Notes: generated by a model from the letters alone, not told the origin. Counted from the first letter of the stretch, positions 18,367-28,030 are shown. The stretch: DNA of 64,000 nucleotides from Neobacillus niacini (GCF_000759675.1 NZ_BAWM01000010.1:1-64000), one strand, 5' to 3'. Numbers and translations are program-made.

Positions 18367-19425
18367 TTATTTATTCAAAATCCGATTCCATTGATTAATC
18401 CAAGATTCAAGGTTTTTATTTACGAATAAAGAATCAACTTTCTTTGTCCGTTCTGCAACCTCTCCGTACGTTTTATTTTTTGCTGTTTCAACGTCTAGTA
18501 CTACATTTTTATTGGTTGGAGCTTCATTTAGAGATACTGCTGTTTTTTCCTGAACTTCCTGGCTTAATCGCCAATCAATATATTTATATGCCAAGTCCTT
18601 ATTTTTAGAGTTTTTGTTGATGTTGATCGTGTTAAAGTTTGCATATGTTCCAGATTCTGGGACAACATAGGCTACATCTGGATTGGATTCCGTAATAATC
18701 GGAACAGCAAAGTCTCCGACAACAGCCGCTGTAATTTCTCCTGATTGGAACATGTTGGCTAAATCTGATGATTTGCTGTACGTTTTTACAACGTTTGGAG
18801 CTAATTCAGTGATTCCTTCAAGAGATGCTTTTCCATCATCCGTTGTAAGGTCAACATTCTTGTGACTGCTTGCTACATAAAGCATAGCTGGACCAAATGT
18901 GGTTGTAATGTCTGGAATGGAGATTTTCGCTTTTAAAGATGGGTCCCATAGATCATCCCATTCCTTAATTTCTTTACCTGAGGTCTTTGTATTATAGACA
19001 ATCCCGATACTGTTCAACGTGTATGCTGGACCCGAACCATCGGCAGCTAATTCTTTTGCACTATCAATTAGATTGTCCATGTTAGGAACTTTTGAGTTGT
19101 CGATCTTTTCAAATAGACCTGCTTCAACACCGTCAGCTGCATTTGATTGGGACAATTCAATAACATCAACCGTTGAGTTTGGGTTGCTTTTTAATTTTGT
19201 CAAACGCTCAGAGCTTGTACCCGTTTCTAACACAATGTCTACATTGTATTTTTCTTCAAATGGTTTGAAGACATCCTCTTGCATTTTATCTTCTTCTAAT
19301 CCAAAAGTTGAGATAATCAATGTTTGTTTTTCCTTACTTGCACCTTCGTCACCGCCGCCGCCGCACGCAGCCAGGACACTAGCAGTTATTAACGTTAAAC
19401 TTACTAAACCTAATTTCTTTTTCAT
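18367..19425 (-). CDS. spermidine/putrescine-type ABC transporter binding lipoprotein
   Basis: This 352-residue PotD-like extracellular solute-binding protein has a lipobox signal, ITASVLAACGGGG, with Cys about 21 residues in. The mature protein shows the type-2 periplasmic fold (LIISTFGLEEDKMQEDVFKP; GSGPAYTLNSIGIVYNT). The upstream in-frame extension lacks a ribosome site, so I start at the ATG at 19425 after AGGGGAG. It follows the ATPase gene and precedes adenine deaminase. Polyamines are the family's usual ligands, but the deaminase neighbours suggest a purine-related ligand. Confidence 0.85.
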   Translation of the reverse strand: MKKKLGLVSLTLITASVLAACGGGGDEGASKEKQTLIISTFGLEEDKMQEDVFKPFEEKYNVDIVLETGTSSERLTKLKSNPNSTVDVIELSQSNAADGVEAGLFEKIDNSKVPNMDNLIDSAKELAADGSGPAYTLNSIGIVYNTKTSGKEIKEWDDLWDPSLKAKISIPDITTTFGPAMLYVASSHKNVDLTTDDGKASLEGITELAPNVVKTYSKSSDLANMFQSGEITAAVVGDFAVPIITESNPDVAYVVPESGTYANFNTININKNSKNKDLAYKYIDWRLSQEVQEKTAVSLNEAPTNKNVVLDVETAKNKTYGEVAERTKKVDSLFVNKNLESWINQWNRILNK

Positions 19426-19544
19426 TTTTTTCTCCCCTTTTCTTAGATGTCTGAACATCAATAACTACATTAGAAGCCAGCGCTAAACTTTCGATGTTCC
19501 TATCATTTACCATTTTGATCAGTCTTATTAATTTTTATTACCAA

Positions 19545-20585
19545 TTAAACAATGATTAGTTTGTGAGCAGGAATCGATAATGTCACATTGTCTCCGACTT
19601 GATAGACCACATCATCGGCTTTATTTGCGAGTAATGTACCAATTGGAGTTTCAACTTCATATTGATAAGACTTACCTAGGAATGTACGGACTTTTATAGT
19701 CCCTGACACCGTATTATTTGTATTTTGTTGAGTAATAGCTGCAATCTCGATATCTTCTGGACGAATGGTCCCAGTACGCTTTCCCGGCTCCCATTTGTGA
19801 GTACTTTGAAAGATTGTTCCATCAACCGTTTTATATTTCCAGTCTTCTGTCGGTGTTAACTCAAAAAAGTTCTCAAACCCGATAAAACGGGCAACAAACT
19901 CCGTTTTTGGATTTTTATAAATTTCCTCAGGGGTGTCGAACTGTTCGATTACTCCTTTATTCATTACAGCAACCTTGTCCGAAATCGAGAAACATTCCTC
20001 TTGATCATGGGTTACAAACACCGATGTAATGCCTAATTGGCTTTGGATTCGTTTAATTTCGATACGCATCGCCAACCGTAATTTAGCATCTAAGTTACTT
20101 AAAGGTTCATCTAATAATAATAATTTCGGTTCGATGACTAAGGCACGCGCTAAAGCTACACGTTGTCTTTGCCCGCCTGATAGCTGTTTGGGATAACGGT
20201 CACCCAGCTCTTCTAAGCCAGTAATCGCTAAAATATCCTGTACTTTTTTTTCTATGATATTCCTTTTTTCCTTGCGTAATTTTAAGCCAAACGCGACATT
20301 TTCCTTAATTGTTAGATGGGGAAACAATGCGTAGCTTTGGAATACCATTCCAAATTCACGTTTATGAACAGGCACCTTTGTTAAGTTCTGATTGTCCACA
20401 AGGAACTCGCCATCATTTGGAGCAATTAAGCCGGCAATAACACGTAAAGTGGTTGTTTTCCCGCAGCCTGATGGTCCTAATAAGGAAACCAATTCACCCT
20501 TTTCAATGGATAAATTTAAATCTTTTAAGATATCTGTGTTGTTATCATAACTCACACGAATATCTTTTAATTCAACATAGGACAT
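19545..20585 (-). CDS. spermidine/putrescine-type ABC transporter ATPase (PotA-like)
   Basis: This 346-residue ATPase has Walker A GPSGCGKTT (around 37-45), the Q-loop VFQSYALFPHLT, signature LSGGQRQRVALARAL (around 135), Walker B LLLLDEPLSNLD, and a C-terminal TOBE domain (about 275-345). It energises import of the ligand captured by the PotD-like protein through the two permeases. ATG is preceded by AAAGGGGG. It is in the middle of the transporter operon, 42 bp after the second permease gene. Confidence 0.9.
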   Translation of the reverse strand: MSYVELKDIRVSYDNNTDILKDLNLSIEKGELVSLLGPSGCGKTTTLRVIAGLIAPNDGEFLVDNQNLTKVPVHKREFGMVFQSYALFPHLTIKENVAFGLKLRKEKRNIIEKKVQDILAITGLEELGDRYPKQLSGGQRQRVALARALVIEPKLLLLDEPLSNLDAKLRLAMRIEIKRIQSQLGITSVFVTHDQEECFSISDKVAVMNKGVIEQFDTPEEIYKNPKTEFVARFIGFENFFELTPTEDWKYKTVDGTIFQSTHKWEPGKRTGTIRPEDIEIAAITQQNTNNTVSGTIKVRTFLGKSYQYEVETPIGTLLANKADDVVYQVGDNVTLSIPAHKLIIV

Positions 20586-20627
20586 AACGCTGTTTTACCC
20601 CCTTTGATGTTAACATCTTGGATGTTC

Positions 20628-21407
20628 CTATGAAATACTTGCTAACCCCAATGTCTTTTCAATAACATACATTAGAACAATCGTACCAAGCATTAAAATG
20701 ACTGATAAAGCAGAAACTGATGGATCATAGTTGTATTCTATATAATTCATTAAGCTAGTTGGCAGCATGGTTACACCTGGTCCTGATAAAAACTGAGATA
20801 CAGGTATATTGTTGAAGGAATTTATGAAGGCCAACATGAAGGAAGCAAAAATTCCTGAAGTAATGTTCGGTAACACCACTTTGATAAACGCTTGTAATTT
20901 TGTGGAGCCTAACGTCCACGAAACTTCTTCAATTGAAAAATCCAACTGCTCAATCGTTGAACCAACTACCCGAATTACATATGGCAGGCAAATCAAGAAA
21001 TGACCTAATAACAATCCTTGGATGATAGGAAATTGATACTTGATTACAATAAATTGATACATGGAATATCCTACTACCAAACCAGGTACAATCGTTGGAG
21101 AAAGGAAAAAACTCTTAATCCAATTCCGTCCGAACACCCTGTGACGTGCCAAAGAATAAGCAGCTGGCACACCAATAATTAACGCCAAGAGAGTCGCAAA
21201 AAATGCTACTTGCAGGCTGAGAAAGAAGCTGTCCATAAAGGATTCATTGTTAAATACCTTACTGTACCATTCAAGGGTAAAACCTTTAATTGGAAATTGA
21301 ATGGTTGAATTTGTTCCAAAAGAGGTCACAATTATAATGAGCAAAGGAACTAATAGAAATGCAAAAACCAGGCCTGCAAAGATTTTTAAACTGACATTCT
21401 TACGCAC
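20628..21407 (-). CDS. ABC transporter permease, PotC-like
   Basis: This 259-residue inner-membrane permease has about six helices and the EAA loop (EVSWTLGSTKLQAFIKVVLP, around 165) that docks with the ATPase. I choose the GTG at 21407 because GAGGTG lies six bases ahead and it overlaps the upstream stop codon (GTGCGTAA). The longer open frame would include that ribosome site. It pairs with the PotB-like permease upstream. Confidence 0.88.
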   Translation of the reverse strand: MRKNVSLKIFAGLVFAFLLVPLLIIIVTSFGTNSTIQFPIKGFTLEWYSKVFNNESFMDSFFLSLQVAFFATLLALIIGVPAAYSLARHRVFGRNWIKSFFLSPTIVPGLVVGYSMYQFIVIKYQFPIIQGLLLGHFLICLPYVIRVVGSTIEQLDFSIEEVSWTLGSTKLQAFIKVVLPNITSGIFASFMLAFINSFNNIPVSQFLSGPGVTMLPTSLMNYIEYNYDPSVSALSVILMLGTIVLMYVIEKTLGLASIS

Positions 21408-22236
21408 TCGCCTCACCTCTTTTATCCATTCGTCCCGCAACCCAGCTGAATAGCTTCATCACGATTAAAGTCGCCACTATCATTATTAAGGCAATGACAC
21501 TTGCACCTTGCCAGTTTCCTAGTGCAGTTGCATTTTGATATAAGAAGGTAGCTAACATGATGTTTCGGTTCCCGCCTAGTAATTGCGGGGTCGTATAGGC
21601 TGTCATGCTCCCTGTGAAAACTAAAATACTGCCAACAATAATTCCCGGCACACTTAATGGCAATATTACCTTCACAAAAGCAATCAAGCGATTAGCGCCT
21701 AACGTTTCTGCTGCTTCCATAATTTCAGTATCAATGTTCTCTAATATTCCCACTAAAGTTATGACCATTAATGGTAAGAAGAGATACACAGAGCCAATAA
21801 TAATGGCGAATTCTGTATAAAGTAAAGTAAGTGGTTTAGAAATTATGCCAATATTCATTAAAGCATTGTTAAGAATACCATCTTGTCCCAATATGGTAAT
21901 CCAAGCAAAACTCCGTACAACTGAGTTCGTTAACAACGGAAACAATGTGATTGACATTAACAATCCGCGCCATTTTTTTGGACTTTGGGAAATGTAGTAG
22001 GCAGTTGGGACTCCTAGCACTACACAAATTAGCGTCGCTATTAGTGATATCTTTAGCGTCCGCCAAAAAATACCAAAATTATACTCATCCAAGAAGAACG
22101 AAGTATAATTCGACAAGGTGAACCCCCCATTAAAGAACGTCGGGAAAATCGTAGAAACAAGCGGTAACACCAAGAATAAAATTAAGAGAATCAATCCTGG
22201 AGCCAAGATGAGATAAGGGATTCTTCGCTGCGTCAT
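21400..22236 (-). CDS. ABC transporter permease, PotB-like
   Basis: This 278-residue permease is the first gene of the transporter-deaminase operon. It has six membrane segments and the EAA loop (EAAETLGANRLIAFVKVILP). The ATG at 22236 is chosen over the longer TTG frame, because GTGAGG lies six bases before the ATG. The stop overlaps the next gene. A possible PurR box pair lies 130-165 bp upstream. Confidence 0.88.
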   Translation of the reverse strand: MTQRRIPYLILAPGLILLILFLVLPLVSTIFPTFFNGGFTLSNYTSFFLDEYNFGIFWRTLKISLIATLICVVLGVPTAYYISQSPKKWRGLLMSITLFPLLTNSVVRSFAWITILGQDGILNNALMNIGIISKPLTLLYTEFAIIIGSVYLFLPLMVITLVGILENIDTEIMEAAETLGANRLIAFVKVILPLSVPGIIVGSILVFTGSMTAYTTPQLLGGNRNIMLATFLYQNATALGNWQGASVIALIMIVATLIVMKLFSWVAGRMDKRGEASA

Positions 22237-22363
22237 TTCTGGCCTCACTTTCCAATTCAAAAAAGTATTATTGAATGATGATTAACACCATACTAGGATC
22301 CGGTTTTATCTTTCCCTTACACCTTAAGATTATAATGAAGAATAATCTATTTGGCAATGCAAA

Positions 22364-22403
22364 ATACGAATATTATTTTATATTTTCATTTTAATGTTCG
22401 TCA
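22364..22403. promoter_or_regulatory. candidate PurR box pair
   Basis: ATACGAATATT (plus) and GACGAACATT (minus) face each other with 26 bp between the CGAA cores. The B. subtilis PurR operator is a pair of inverted CGAA-cored boxes with about 25 bp between cores. Both boxes deviate from consensus outside the core. The pair lies upstream of the transporter/adenine deaminase operon, where purine repression would make sense. The remainder of the 22261-22586 space is A/T-rich with no other clear signal except a further single CGAATATT at 22460. Confidence 0.4.
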
Positions 22404-22586
22404 AATGACAAAAAATGCTATTAAAAATACTATTCAACATACGGATAATGCATTATTTACGAATATTAGAATAACAGAATAATTCAATTTATGTAAAAAA
22501 ATAACTCAAAAGGTTTTTTTGTATCATCGGAGCCTAAATAAAATGACTCCTGCCCACAACATGTTATTGTTGTATAATCGTAATTT

Positions 22587-22621
22587 TTAAAAAAAGACTA
22601 CCTCCTATTTAAGAAGTAGTC
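22587..22621 (-). terminator. terminator of sigV-rsiV; repeated sequence
   Basis: Minus strand GACTACTTCTTAAATAGGAGGTAGTC with seven T. Almost the same stem ends the T7SS-like operon at 11684. Bases 22612-22660 form copy 2 of the dispersed repeat described at 15151. Confidence 0.82.
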
Positions 22622-22676
22622 TATTCTTTAGAAGAAAGTCATTTACGTGACGGTTCTCAGTTTTGTTATAATCCCG

Positions 22677-23534
22677 CTATTTAATATATTCTTTACTGGC
22701 TAATGCATTGGAAATCACATCGGTCGGAATAGTAAATTCACAAACGCCCATATACCCTGGAGCGACTTCGTATTTATTAAACACGATAATAAGTTTTCCT
22801 TCATCGTTTATATAAAAACTTTGGTCTTTGGCAATGGTTTTAAAGCCCATTTCATCATCCAACCAATAAAACTTGTCGGGGTCTCTATCCATTTGAAGCC
22901 TCATCTGTTCCTTTATGTTTTCGTTTATCAGGTTCATATAGCTATCATCTTTAAATAAACTCGGTAAGATTATCAAAAGTTCATTTTTCTTGTCGACCGT
23001 ATCATACGTATATTCTGAGTAAGAATTCACCGTGCTTACAACATATCTGCCCACAGCAAGAATTTGATCATTGTCGGTTTTGACATCATAACCGCTTTCT
23101 ACACCCAAATGACCTCCGCCATTTTTCTTTACTTCCTCTATTTCCGCCATGAAATCATTGTACAATTTTTTACTTTCTGCCAAGTATTTTTTGTTCAAAG
23201 TGGATTCTAATGTTTTATTTTCCATGTTCGTAATGGCAGGTACTTTTATTTCCATTTTGGCCGTTTCCTCATCTACTTTAAATTCTGTAAAAGTCAACAC
23301 CTTGATGAGCGAGCCAACAATAGGCACTTCTGATAAGGCATTTGCAAGGTTTGGACTCGCATTAATTCCTGTGATGAATATCAGCGCCGCTGCTCCGATC
23401 CCAATAAGACGCTTCATCTTGTTCACATTTTTTTTCGTTTTTTGCTTGAGAGCTTTTTTCACGATGAAATCCAAATCATCGGGGATAGGTGTATTTTTAT
23501 ATTCTATTCTTAAAGCTTCCAATTTCTTGTCCAT
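22677..23534 (-). CDS. rsiV: anti-sigma-V factor, lysozyme receptor
   Basis: This 285-residue membrane protein holds sigma-V inactive. In B. subtilis, lysozyme binding to its extracellular domain leads to cleavage by signal peptidase and RasP and so releases the sigma factor. The N-terminus MDKKLEALRIEYKNTPIPDD and the exact length match B. subtilis RsiV. One membrane helix lies at about 43-60 (LIGIGAAALIFITGINA). The rest is the extracellular DUF3298/DUF4163 region. It begins at the end of sigV, so both come from one mRNA. Confidence 0.9.
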   Translation of the reverse strand: MDKKLEALRIEYKNTPIPDDLDFIVKKALKQKTKKNVNKMKRLIGIGAAALIFITGINASPNLANALSEVPIVGSLIKVLTFTEFKVDEETAKMEIKVPAITNMENKTLESTLNKKYLAESKKLYNDFMAEIEEVKKNGGGHLGVESGYDVKTDNDQILAVGRYVVSTVNSYSEYTYDTVDKKNELLIILPSLFKDDSYMNLINENIKEQMRLQMDRDPDKFYWLDDEMGFKTIAKDQSFYINDEGKLIIVFNKYEVAPGYMGVCEFTIPTDVISNALASKEYIK

Positions 23535-24031
23535 TATATTAACTCCTCCTCAGTGATGATGATGCGTAATAATTTTAATCCCCTGTAAAGCCGTGTTTTC
23601 ACTGTATTAATATTTTCATCTATAATTTCCGCGATTTCCTCCAATTTTAAATCTTCAAAAAAGCGCAGAATAATAACTGTTTTGTACAGAATGGGTAATT
23701 CATCCAAAGCATTGTAAAGATCAATGTCATTGTATGTATCTTCTTTTCCATGACTTAAAAATTCGAACGTTTGATCATCCACAAGGGTGATTTTCTTTTG
23801 CTTTCTTAAAAAATCGATTGACGTACGAACGACAATTTTATAAAACCAACTTTTGATCGATCCAGATTTTTGAATCGCTTCGATAGAGATAAGTGCTTTT
23901 TTTATTGACTCCTGGACGATATCCAATGCATCCTCTTGATTTTTTACATAACTGAACGCCAAACGATAAAAATCCTCTTTGTGATCATTCATACAGGTGA
24001 CGAATAGTTCATTCACATCTTCTTTCTTCAT
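23534..24031 (-). CDS. sigV: ECF sigma factor, sigma-V
   Basis: This 165-residue ECF sigma factor has region 2 (FYRLAFSYVKNQEDALDIVQ, around 20-40) and region 4 (LKLEEIAEIIDENINTVKTR, around 125-145). Size and the partner rsiV identify it as SigV, which controls lysozyme resistance. The upstream sequence has an ECF-type promoter (24092-24119), so it probably activates itself. The divergent oatA carries the same promoter form. Confidence 0.9.
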   Translation of the reverse strand: MKKEDVNELFVTCMNDHKEDFYRLAFSYVKNQEDALDIVQESIKKALISIEAIQKSGSIKSWFYKIVVRTSIDFLRKQKKITLVDDQTFEFLSHGKEDTYNDIDLYNALDELPILYKTVIILRFFEDLKLEEIAEIIDENINTVKTRLYRGLKLLRIIITEEELI

Positions 24032-24091
24032 TAGTTCAAAGAGCCCCTTTTTGCAAAATACATTTTATTTTTATAAGCTGTTCGCAGTTTA

Positions 24092-24119
24092 GACGTAGAA
24101 ACGTCATTAAAAAGTTTCA
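24092..24119 (-). promoter_or_regulatory. SigV-type autoregulatory promoter of sigV
   Basis: Minus strand TGAAAC (24114-24119), 18 bp, CGTC (24092-24095, continuing TA). ECF promoters of Bacillus have TGAAAC and CGTC boxes. The spacer is one or two bases longer than is common, but identical to that of the divergent oatA promoter. Confidence 0.65.
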
Positions 24120-24275
24120 TTCTCATATTCCAGAATTCGGTCCACCAAAATATTAAATTCTTGGTTTGAAATTAAGCCACCCTATTTTATCTCTTTAAAC
24201 AAACTATGTTGAGTAATATAATAAAGTTTGCCTTCAAAAAAATAGTGTATGTTATTATTTTTTTATCTTTTTTTA

Positions 24276-24303
24276 TGAAACTAAATGATTGGGTGGTCAC
24301 GTC
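24276..24303 (+). promoter_or_regulatory. SigV-type promoter of oatA
   Basis: Plus strand TGAAAC (24276-24281), 18 bp, CGTC (24300-24303, continuing TA), 89 bp before the oatA start. It shares both boxes and spacer length with the sigV promoter. No other signal is evident in the 361-bp divergent region. Confidence 0.65.
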
Positions 24304-24392
24304 TATTCAGGGATTGATTTTTGCTCCTCTCCCTAAATTTTAAATATCATGACAAACATGAGGAGCAGTACAGATTATTGGAGGAATAGATT

Positions 24393-26312
24393 ATGTCAGG
24401 CAAGACACAAAATCACCGTTATATCCATGGATTGGATGGACTTAGAGCTTTAGCAGTACTATTTGTCATTGCTTACCATTTTAACTTCAGTTGGGCTAGA
24501 GGGGGGTTCCTCGGAGTAAATATCTTTTTTGTTTTATCCGGATACTTAATCACGTCGATCATGTTGCCGGCACAAGGACAGCGATTTACAATTAATTTGC
24601 GTGATTTTTGGATTGGACGGATGCAGCGTCTACTTCCGGCAGCCTATGTCATGATTTTGGTTACTATCGTTTGGGTGACGTTATTTAACAGAGAACTTCT
24701 TCATACAGTAAGAGGAGATGCAATCTCTTCTATTTTTTATACAAGCAATTGGTGGTTTATCTTTCATGAAGTTTCATATTTTGATAGTTTTGGCTCCCCT
24801 TCACCATTGAAGAATTTATGGTCATTAGCAATAGAGGAGCAATTTTATATCATTTGGCCGATTGTGTTGGCAATTGGTCTATACATATTTAATAAGCAAA
24901 GCAAGTTTGCGATTTATGTCTTTAGCGGTGCAATCTGCTCTGCCGTGTTAATGGGTCTGCTCTTTGAACCCGGGACAGATCCCAGTCGTGTTTACTATGG
25001 GACCGATACCCGTTCATTTGAACTGTTGATTGGCTGCTGGTTGGCTCTTGTTTGGCCAATGAAGAGACTCTCGTCCAAAAAGCTTTCTGTCAAGCTTCAC
25101 AATACACTGAATATAACAAGTATCATTTCATTGGTCATCTTCATTTTTTGCGTTTTGTTTGTAGATGAATATCAGGTGTTTTTGTACAGAGGGGGCATGT
25201 TACTAATTTGTATGAATGCTGCGATTCTGATCGCTTGTGTTTGTCATCCGGCAAGCTTTTTAGGGAAATTACTCGCCTGGAAACCTCTACGCTGGATAGG
25301 TACAAGATCTTACGGAATCTACCTTTGGCATTACCCAGTGATCGTGTTGAGCACTCCCGTTTATGAAATAGGAAATCCTGCATACTGGCGTGTCGGTTTG
25401 CAACTAGCCATTACATTCATCATTGCGGAACTGTCTTATCGTATTATTGAAATGCCGATTCGAAAACATGGATTCCGATCATTTTTTCTGAGGTACTTTG
25501 TCATCAATAGAATAAAGTGGAGAAGCTTTTCTTTTGGCAGAAAAATATCAACGGCGCTCATCCCTTTAGTCCTCCTGTTTTTTATTACCGGGATCACGGG
25601 TGTGGTAAAAGGTGAAGAACAAAAGGATGCAATGGCGTCATATCCAGCTAAAGTAAAAATAAATGGTGAAGCGTCTTCCGACAGTAAAGATACCGATACG
25701 AATCAGGAAAGCACTGCATCCGAGAAAAATCCTTCCGATCAAGATCATGGCGAAGAATTTAAACCAGGAACCGAACAGAACAAAGAAACACCCCAAAAGG
25801 AGAAAAATGATACTAATGATATACCTCTAAATCAACCGTATACGGGAATACTGGCCATTGGAGATTCGCTTATGATAGATATTGCTCCAAGCTTGCAAAA
25901 ATTATTTCCTGACATAACGATTGATGCAAAAATTGGAAGACAAGTTTCACAAGCTATCAAATTAGCCCCTGGATATGCAGATTTTAATCATCCGGATAAA
26001 GCAGTCATCATCCAACTAGGAACAAATGGTTATTTTACTAATCATCAAATGGACACATTACTCAGCGCTTTCTCGCAGGCTCATATATATTTAGTCAATA
26101 CACGTGTACCGCGCTCATGGGAAGACAAAGTGAATCAAGCATTATATAAAAAATCTCAAGAGTATGAGAATGTTACGTTGGTTGATTGGCATTCCGAAGC
26201 TATTGACCACCCAGAATATTTTGCAGCAGACGGTGTCCATTTGTTGCCAAAAGGAATTGAAACCTTAACTGAACTCATCAACCAATCCATCATTCATATA
26301 GCTTTAGAATAA
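24393..26312 (+). CDS. oatA: peptidoglycan O-acetyltransferase, OatA type
   Basis: This 639-residue membrane enzyme acetylates muramic acid O-6 and so blocks lysozyme. The N-terminal acyltransferase-3 domain (about 1-390) has some ten to eleven helices, starting HRYIHGLDGLRALAVLFVIAYHF with the conserved His. A charged linker (410-480) follows, then an extracellular SGNH domain: nucleophile block AIGDSLM (around 487), GTNGYF, and DGVHLLP near the C-terminus. ATG follows TTGGAGGAATAG. In B. subtilis oatA is inside the sigV operon; here it is divergent, with its own SigV-type promoter. Confidence 0.9.
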   Translation: MSGKTQNHRYIHGLDGLRALAVLFVIAYHFNFSWARGGFLGVNIFFVLSGYLITSIMLPAQGQRFTINLRDFWIGRMQRLLPAAYVMILVTIVWVTLFNRELLHTVRGDAISSIFYTSNWWFIFHEVSYFDSFGSPSPLKNLWSLAIEEQFYIIWPIVLAIGLYIFNKQSKFAIYVFSGAICSAVLMGLLFEPGTDPSRVYYGTDTRSFELLIGCWLALVWPMKRLSSKKLSVKLHNTLNITSIISLVIFIFCVLFVDEYQVFLYRGGMLLICMNAAILIACVCHPASFLGKLLAWKPLRWIGTRSYGIYLWHYPVIVLSTPVYEIGNPAYWRVGLQLAITFIIAELSYRIIEMPIRKHGFRSFFLRYFVINRIKWRSFSFGRKISTALIPLVLLFFITGITGVVKGEEQKDAMASYPAKVKINGEASSDSKDTDTNQESTASEKNPSDQDHGEEFKPGTEQNKETPQKEKNDTNDIPLNQPYTGILAIGDSLMIDIAPSLQKLFPDITIDAKIGRQVSQAIKLAPGYADFNHPDKAVIIQLGTNGYFTNHQMDTLLSAFSQAHIYLVNTRVPRSWEDKVNQALYKKSQEYENVTLVDWHSEAIDHPEYFAADGVHLLPKGIETLTELINQSIIHIALE

Positions 26313-26357
26313 AGTTTGATCAAATTGATATTAATAAACTTGAGAAACGAACAAAAA

Positions 26358-26392
26358 GAAAGAGCGTGTTTTGAAAAAATTCACGCTCTTTA
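26358..26392 (+). terminator. terminator of oatA
   Basis: AAGAGCGTG-loop-CACGCTCTT followed by a short T-rich stretch, 46 bp after the oatA stop. Confidence 0.7.
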
Positions 26393-26511
26393 TATATTGG
26401 ATCATTCTTTTATATTTCCTTACCAAATCTGTCACCATTATCAACAAATCCTAAAGAATAGTGTTTTTATTAGTCTCTCTTTTTGAGGGTCCCTCGCCAT
26501 GTTGGGCTCTT

Positions 26512-27768
26512 TTATATAGAAGGTATAATAATAGAAAAACATGTTTCCTTCCCTTTTTTGCTTTTTATTTCTATATCCCCGTTTAATTCTTTAATAATAC
26601 CGTATGAAATCATAGTGCCGAGTCCAGTTCCCTTCTCTTTTGTAGAATAAAACGGCATGGCGATTCGCTTTATCTCCTCAGGGGACATTCCAATGCCTGA
26701 ATCAATAATATTAATCACAACATTATTCTTCATCTTTTTTACATTGATTTGCAATATTCCTCCATGAACCATAGCTTCAATCCCATTTATAGCAATATTA
26801 ATTAAACAACGTTTTATTTTATTGGCGTTGGCATTTATATAAAGAGGATCTTTATTACTTGTTTTAACTTCAACATTATGCAATAGGGCCATCGGTGATA
26901 TTGCATTTATTACCTGTTGGACGATTTGGCTAATATCTAAAGATTCTTTCAAGCAAATTTGTGGTTTTGCTAAGGACATATAATCCTCAATAATGAGTTG
27001 TGTCTTTTCTAACTCCATCAGCATGACTTGCAAATATTCATCCTTATTTGTTTCTAAGATTTCATTTTTATTAAACAACTGCATAAATCCATATACCGTA
27101 GTCAGTGGATTTCGAATCTCGTGGGCAATAGAAGCGGCCATTTCACTTATCGCACAAAATTTTTCGGCCCGTTGAATTTTTTCTTTCATTTTAAACTTTT
27201 CAATCATACCTTCAATTAAATAAATAGATAACAATCCCGTAAGGATATTGATTACTATATAATTGGATAAAAATTGGATAAATGAAACTTCGACTTTATC
27301 ATTTATCCTCATTTGGTTCATTATAGCAAAGGCAGAAAAGGAACTAGTGCAAATGAAAATAAGCAGTGTGCTGAACAATATTTTTCTTTTCTTTAAATAA
27401 GTAGGTATAAAATAATGAAACATCAAAGTAATGGTAATGGTCATGATATATACAACAACTGATGGGAAAAAGCCACTTCCTCCTAAGTAAAAGCGGTAAG
27501 AAATATATACAAAGGTGATAATAATAAAGCTTCTAAAACCGCCATAGAGAAAGACTAAAAGGATAGGAATAAGCCTTAAATCATAAATATATCCGGATTG
27601 AAAATTAAAGGGAAACGTCATGCAAAGAATAATAGCAATTGATGAAAGCAGGGAAATATATAGTTCATTACGTGTTTCTTTTCCATCTTTATCTAACCAA
27701 AAGACTTGATAGCAAAGAATACAAATTATAATAATGAATGCATTTAATAATAGTGTAGGTATCCCCAT
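26512..27768 (-). CDS. sporulation-type sensor histidine kinase (KinB-like)
   Basis: This 418-residue membrane kinase has about six N-terminal helices of the 5TM-LYT sensor type (1-190). These are followed by a HisKA domain with the phosphorylated His in [17 protein letters not shown] (around 215) and an HATPase with N box [11 protein letters not shown]1 IIDSGIGMS and G2 [11 protein letters not shown]. This architecture is that of B. subtilis KinB, which feeds the Spo0F-Spo0B-Spo0A phosphorelay. No response regulator gene is adjacent, as expected for an orphan sporulation kinase. The specific signal is unknown. Confidence 0.8.
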   Translation of the reverse strand: MGIPTLLLNAFIIIICILCYQVFWLDKDGKETRNELYISLLSSIAIILCMTFPFNFQSGYIYDLRLIPILLVFLYGGFRSFIIITFVYISYRFYLGGSGFFPSVVVYIMTITITLMFHYFIPTYLKKRKILFSTLLIFICTSSFSAFAIMNQMRINDKVEVSFIQFLSNYIVINILTGLLSIYLIEGMIEKFKMKEKIQRAEKFCAISEMAASIAHEIRNPLTTVYGFMQLFNKNEILETNKDEYLQVMLMELEKTQLIIEDYMSLAKPQICLKESLDISQIVQQVINAISPMALLHNVEVKTSNKDPLYINANANKIKRCLINIAINGIEAMVHGGILQINVKKMKNNVVINIIDSGIGMSPEEIKRIAMPFYSTKEKGTGLGTMISYGIIKELNGDIEIKSKKGKETCFSIIIPSI

Positions 27769-27774
27769 GCTCTA

Positions 27775-27941
27775 CTCCCCCTAATCTTAAGTGTTCCTTT
27801 AACGCCGGCCTCAGTATCTTTGATAACTTGCACACGTTGCCCCGCTACCACTATATCCCAATCCGTATGGTTCACCGTATCACCTGAACCCAGGTATATG
27901 AAATTAGATTTTACAAACCCATTGGCGCAAAAGCCTTTCAA
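27775..27941 (-). pseudogene. possible coding remnant before the kinase gene
   Basis: The minus frame reads [40 protein letters not shown], a protein-like stretch without any ribosome site of its own. It begins within the terminator of the next gene. I do not recognise it, and it may be chance. The kinase ribosome site lies inside its end. Confidence 0.25.
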
Positions 27942-27962
27942 AAAAATTCTGCAAGGCTATTT
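27935..27962 (-). terminator. terminator of the PfkB kinase gene
   Basis: On the minus strand AGCCTTGCAG...AAAGGCTTTTG forms a stem-loop about 70 bp after the stop codon; the T-run is short. Confidence 0.5.
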
Positions 27963-28030
27963 TCTTTTCAAGCGTTTTCGCTCTTTACTGCTTTAAACTT
28001 TAGTTGAGTGGGGTCTCAGCCTAGAAACAA

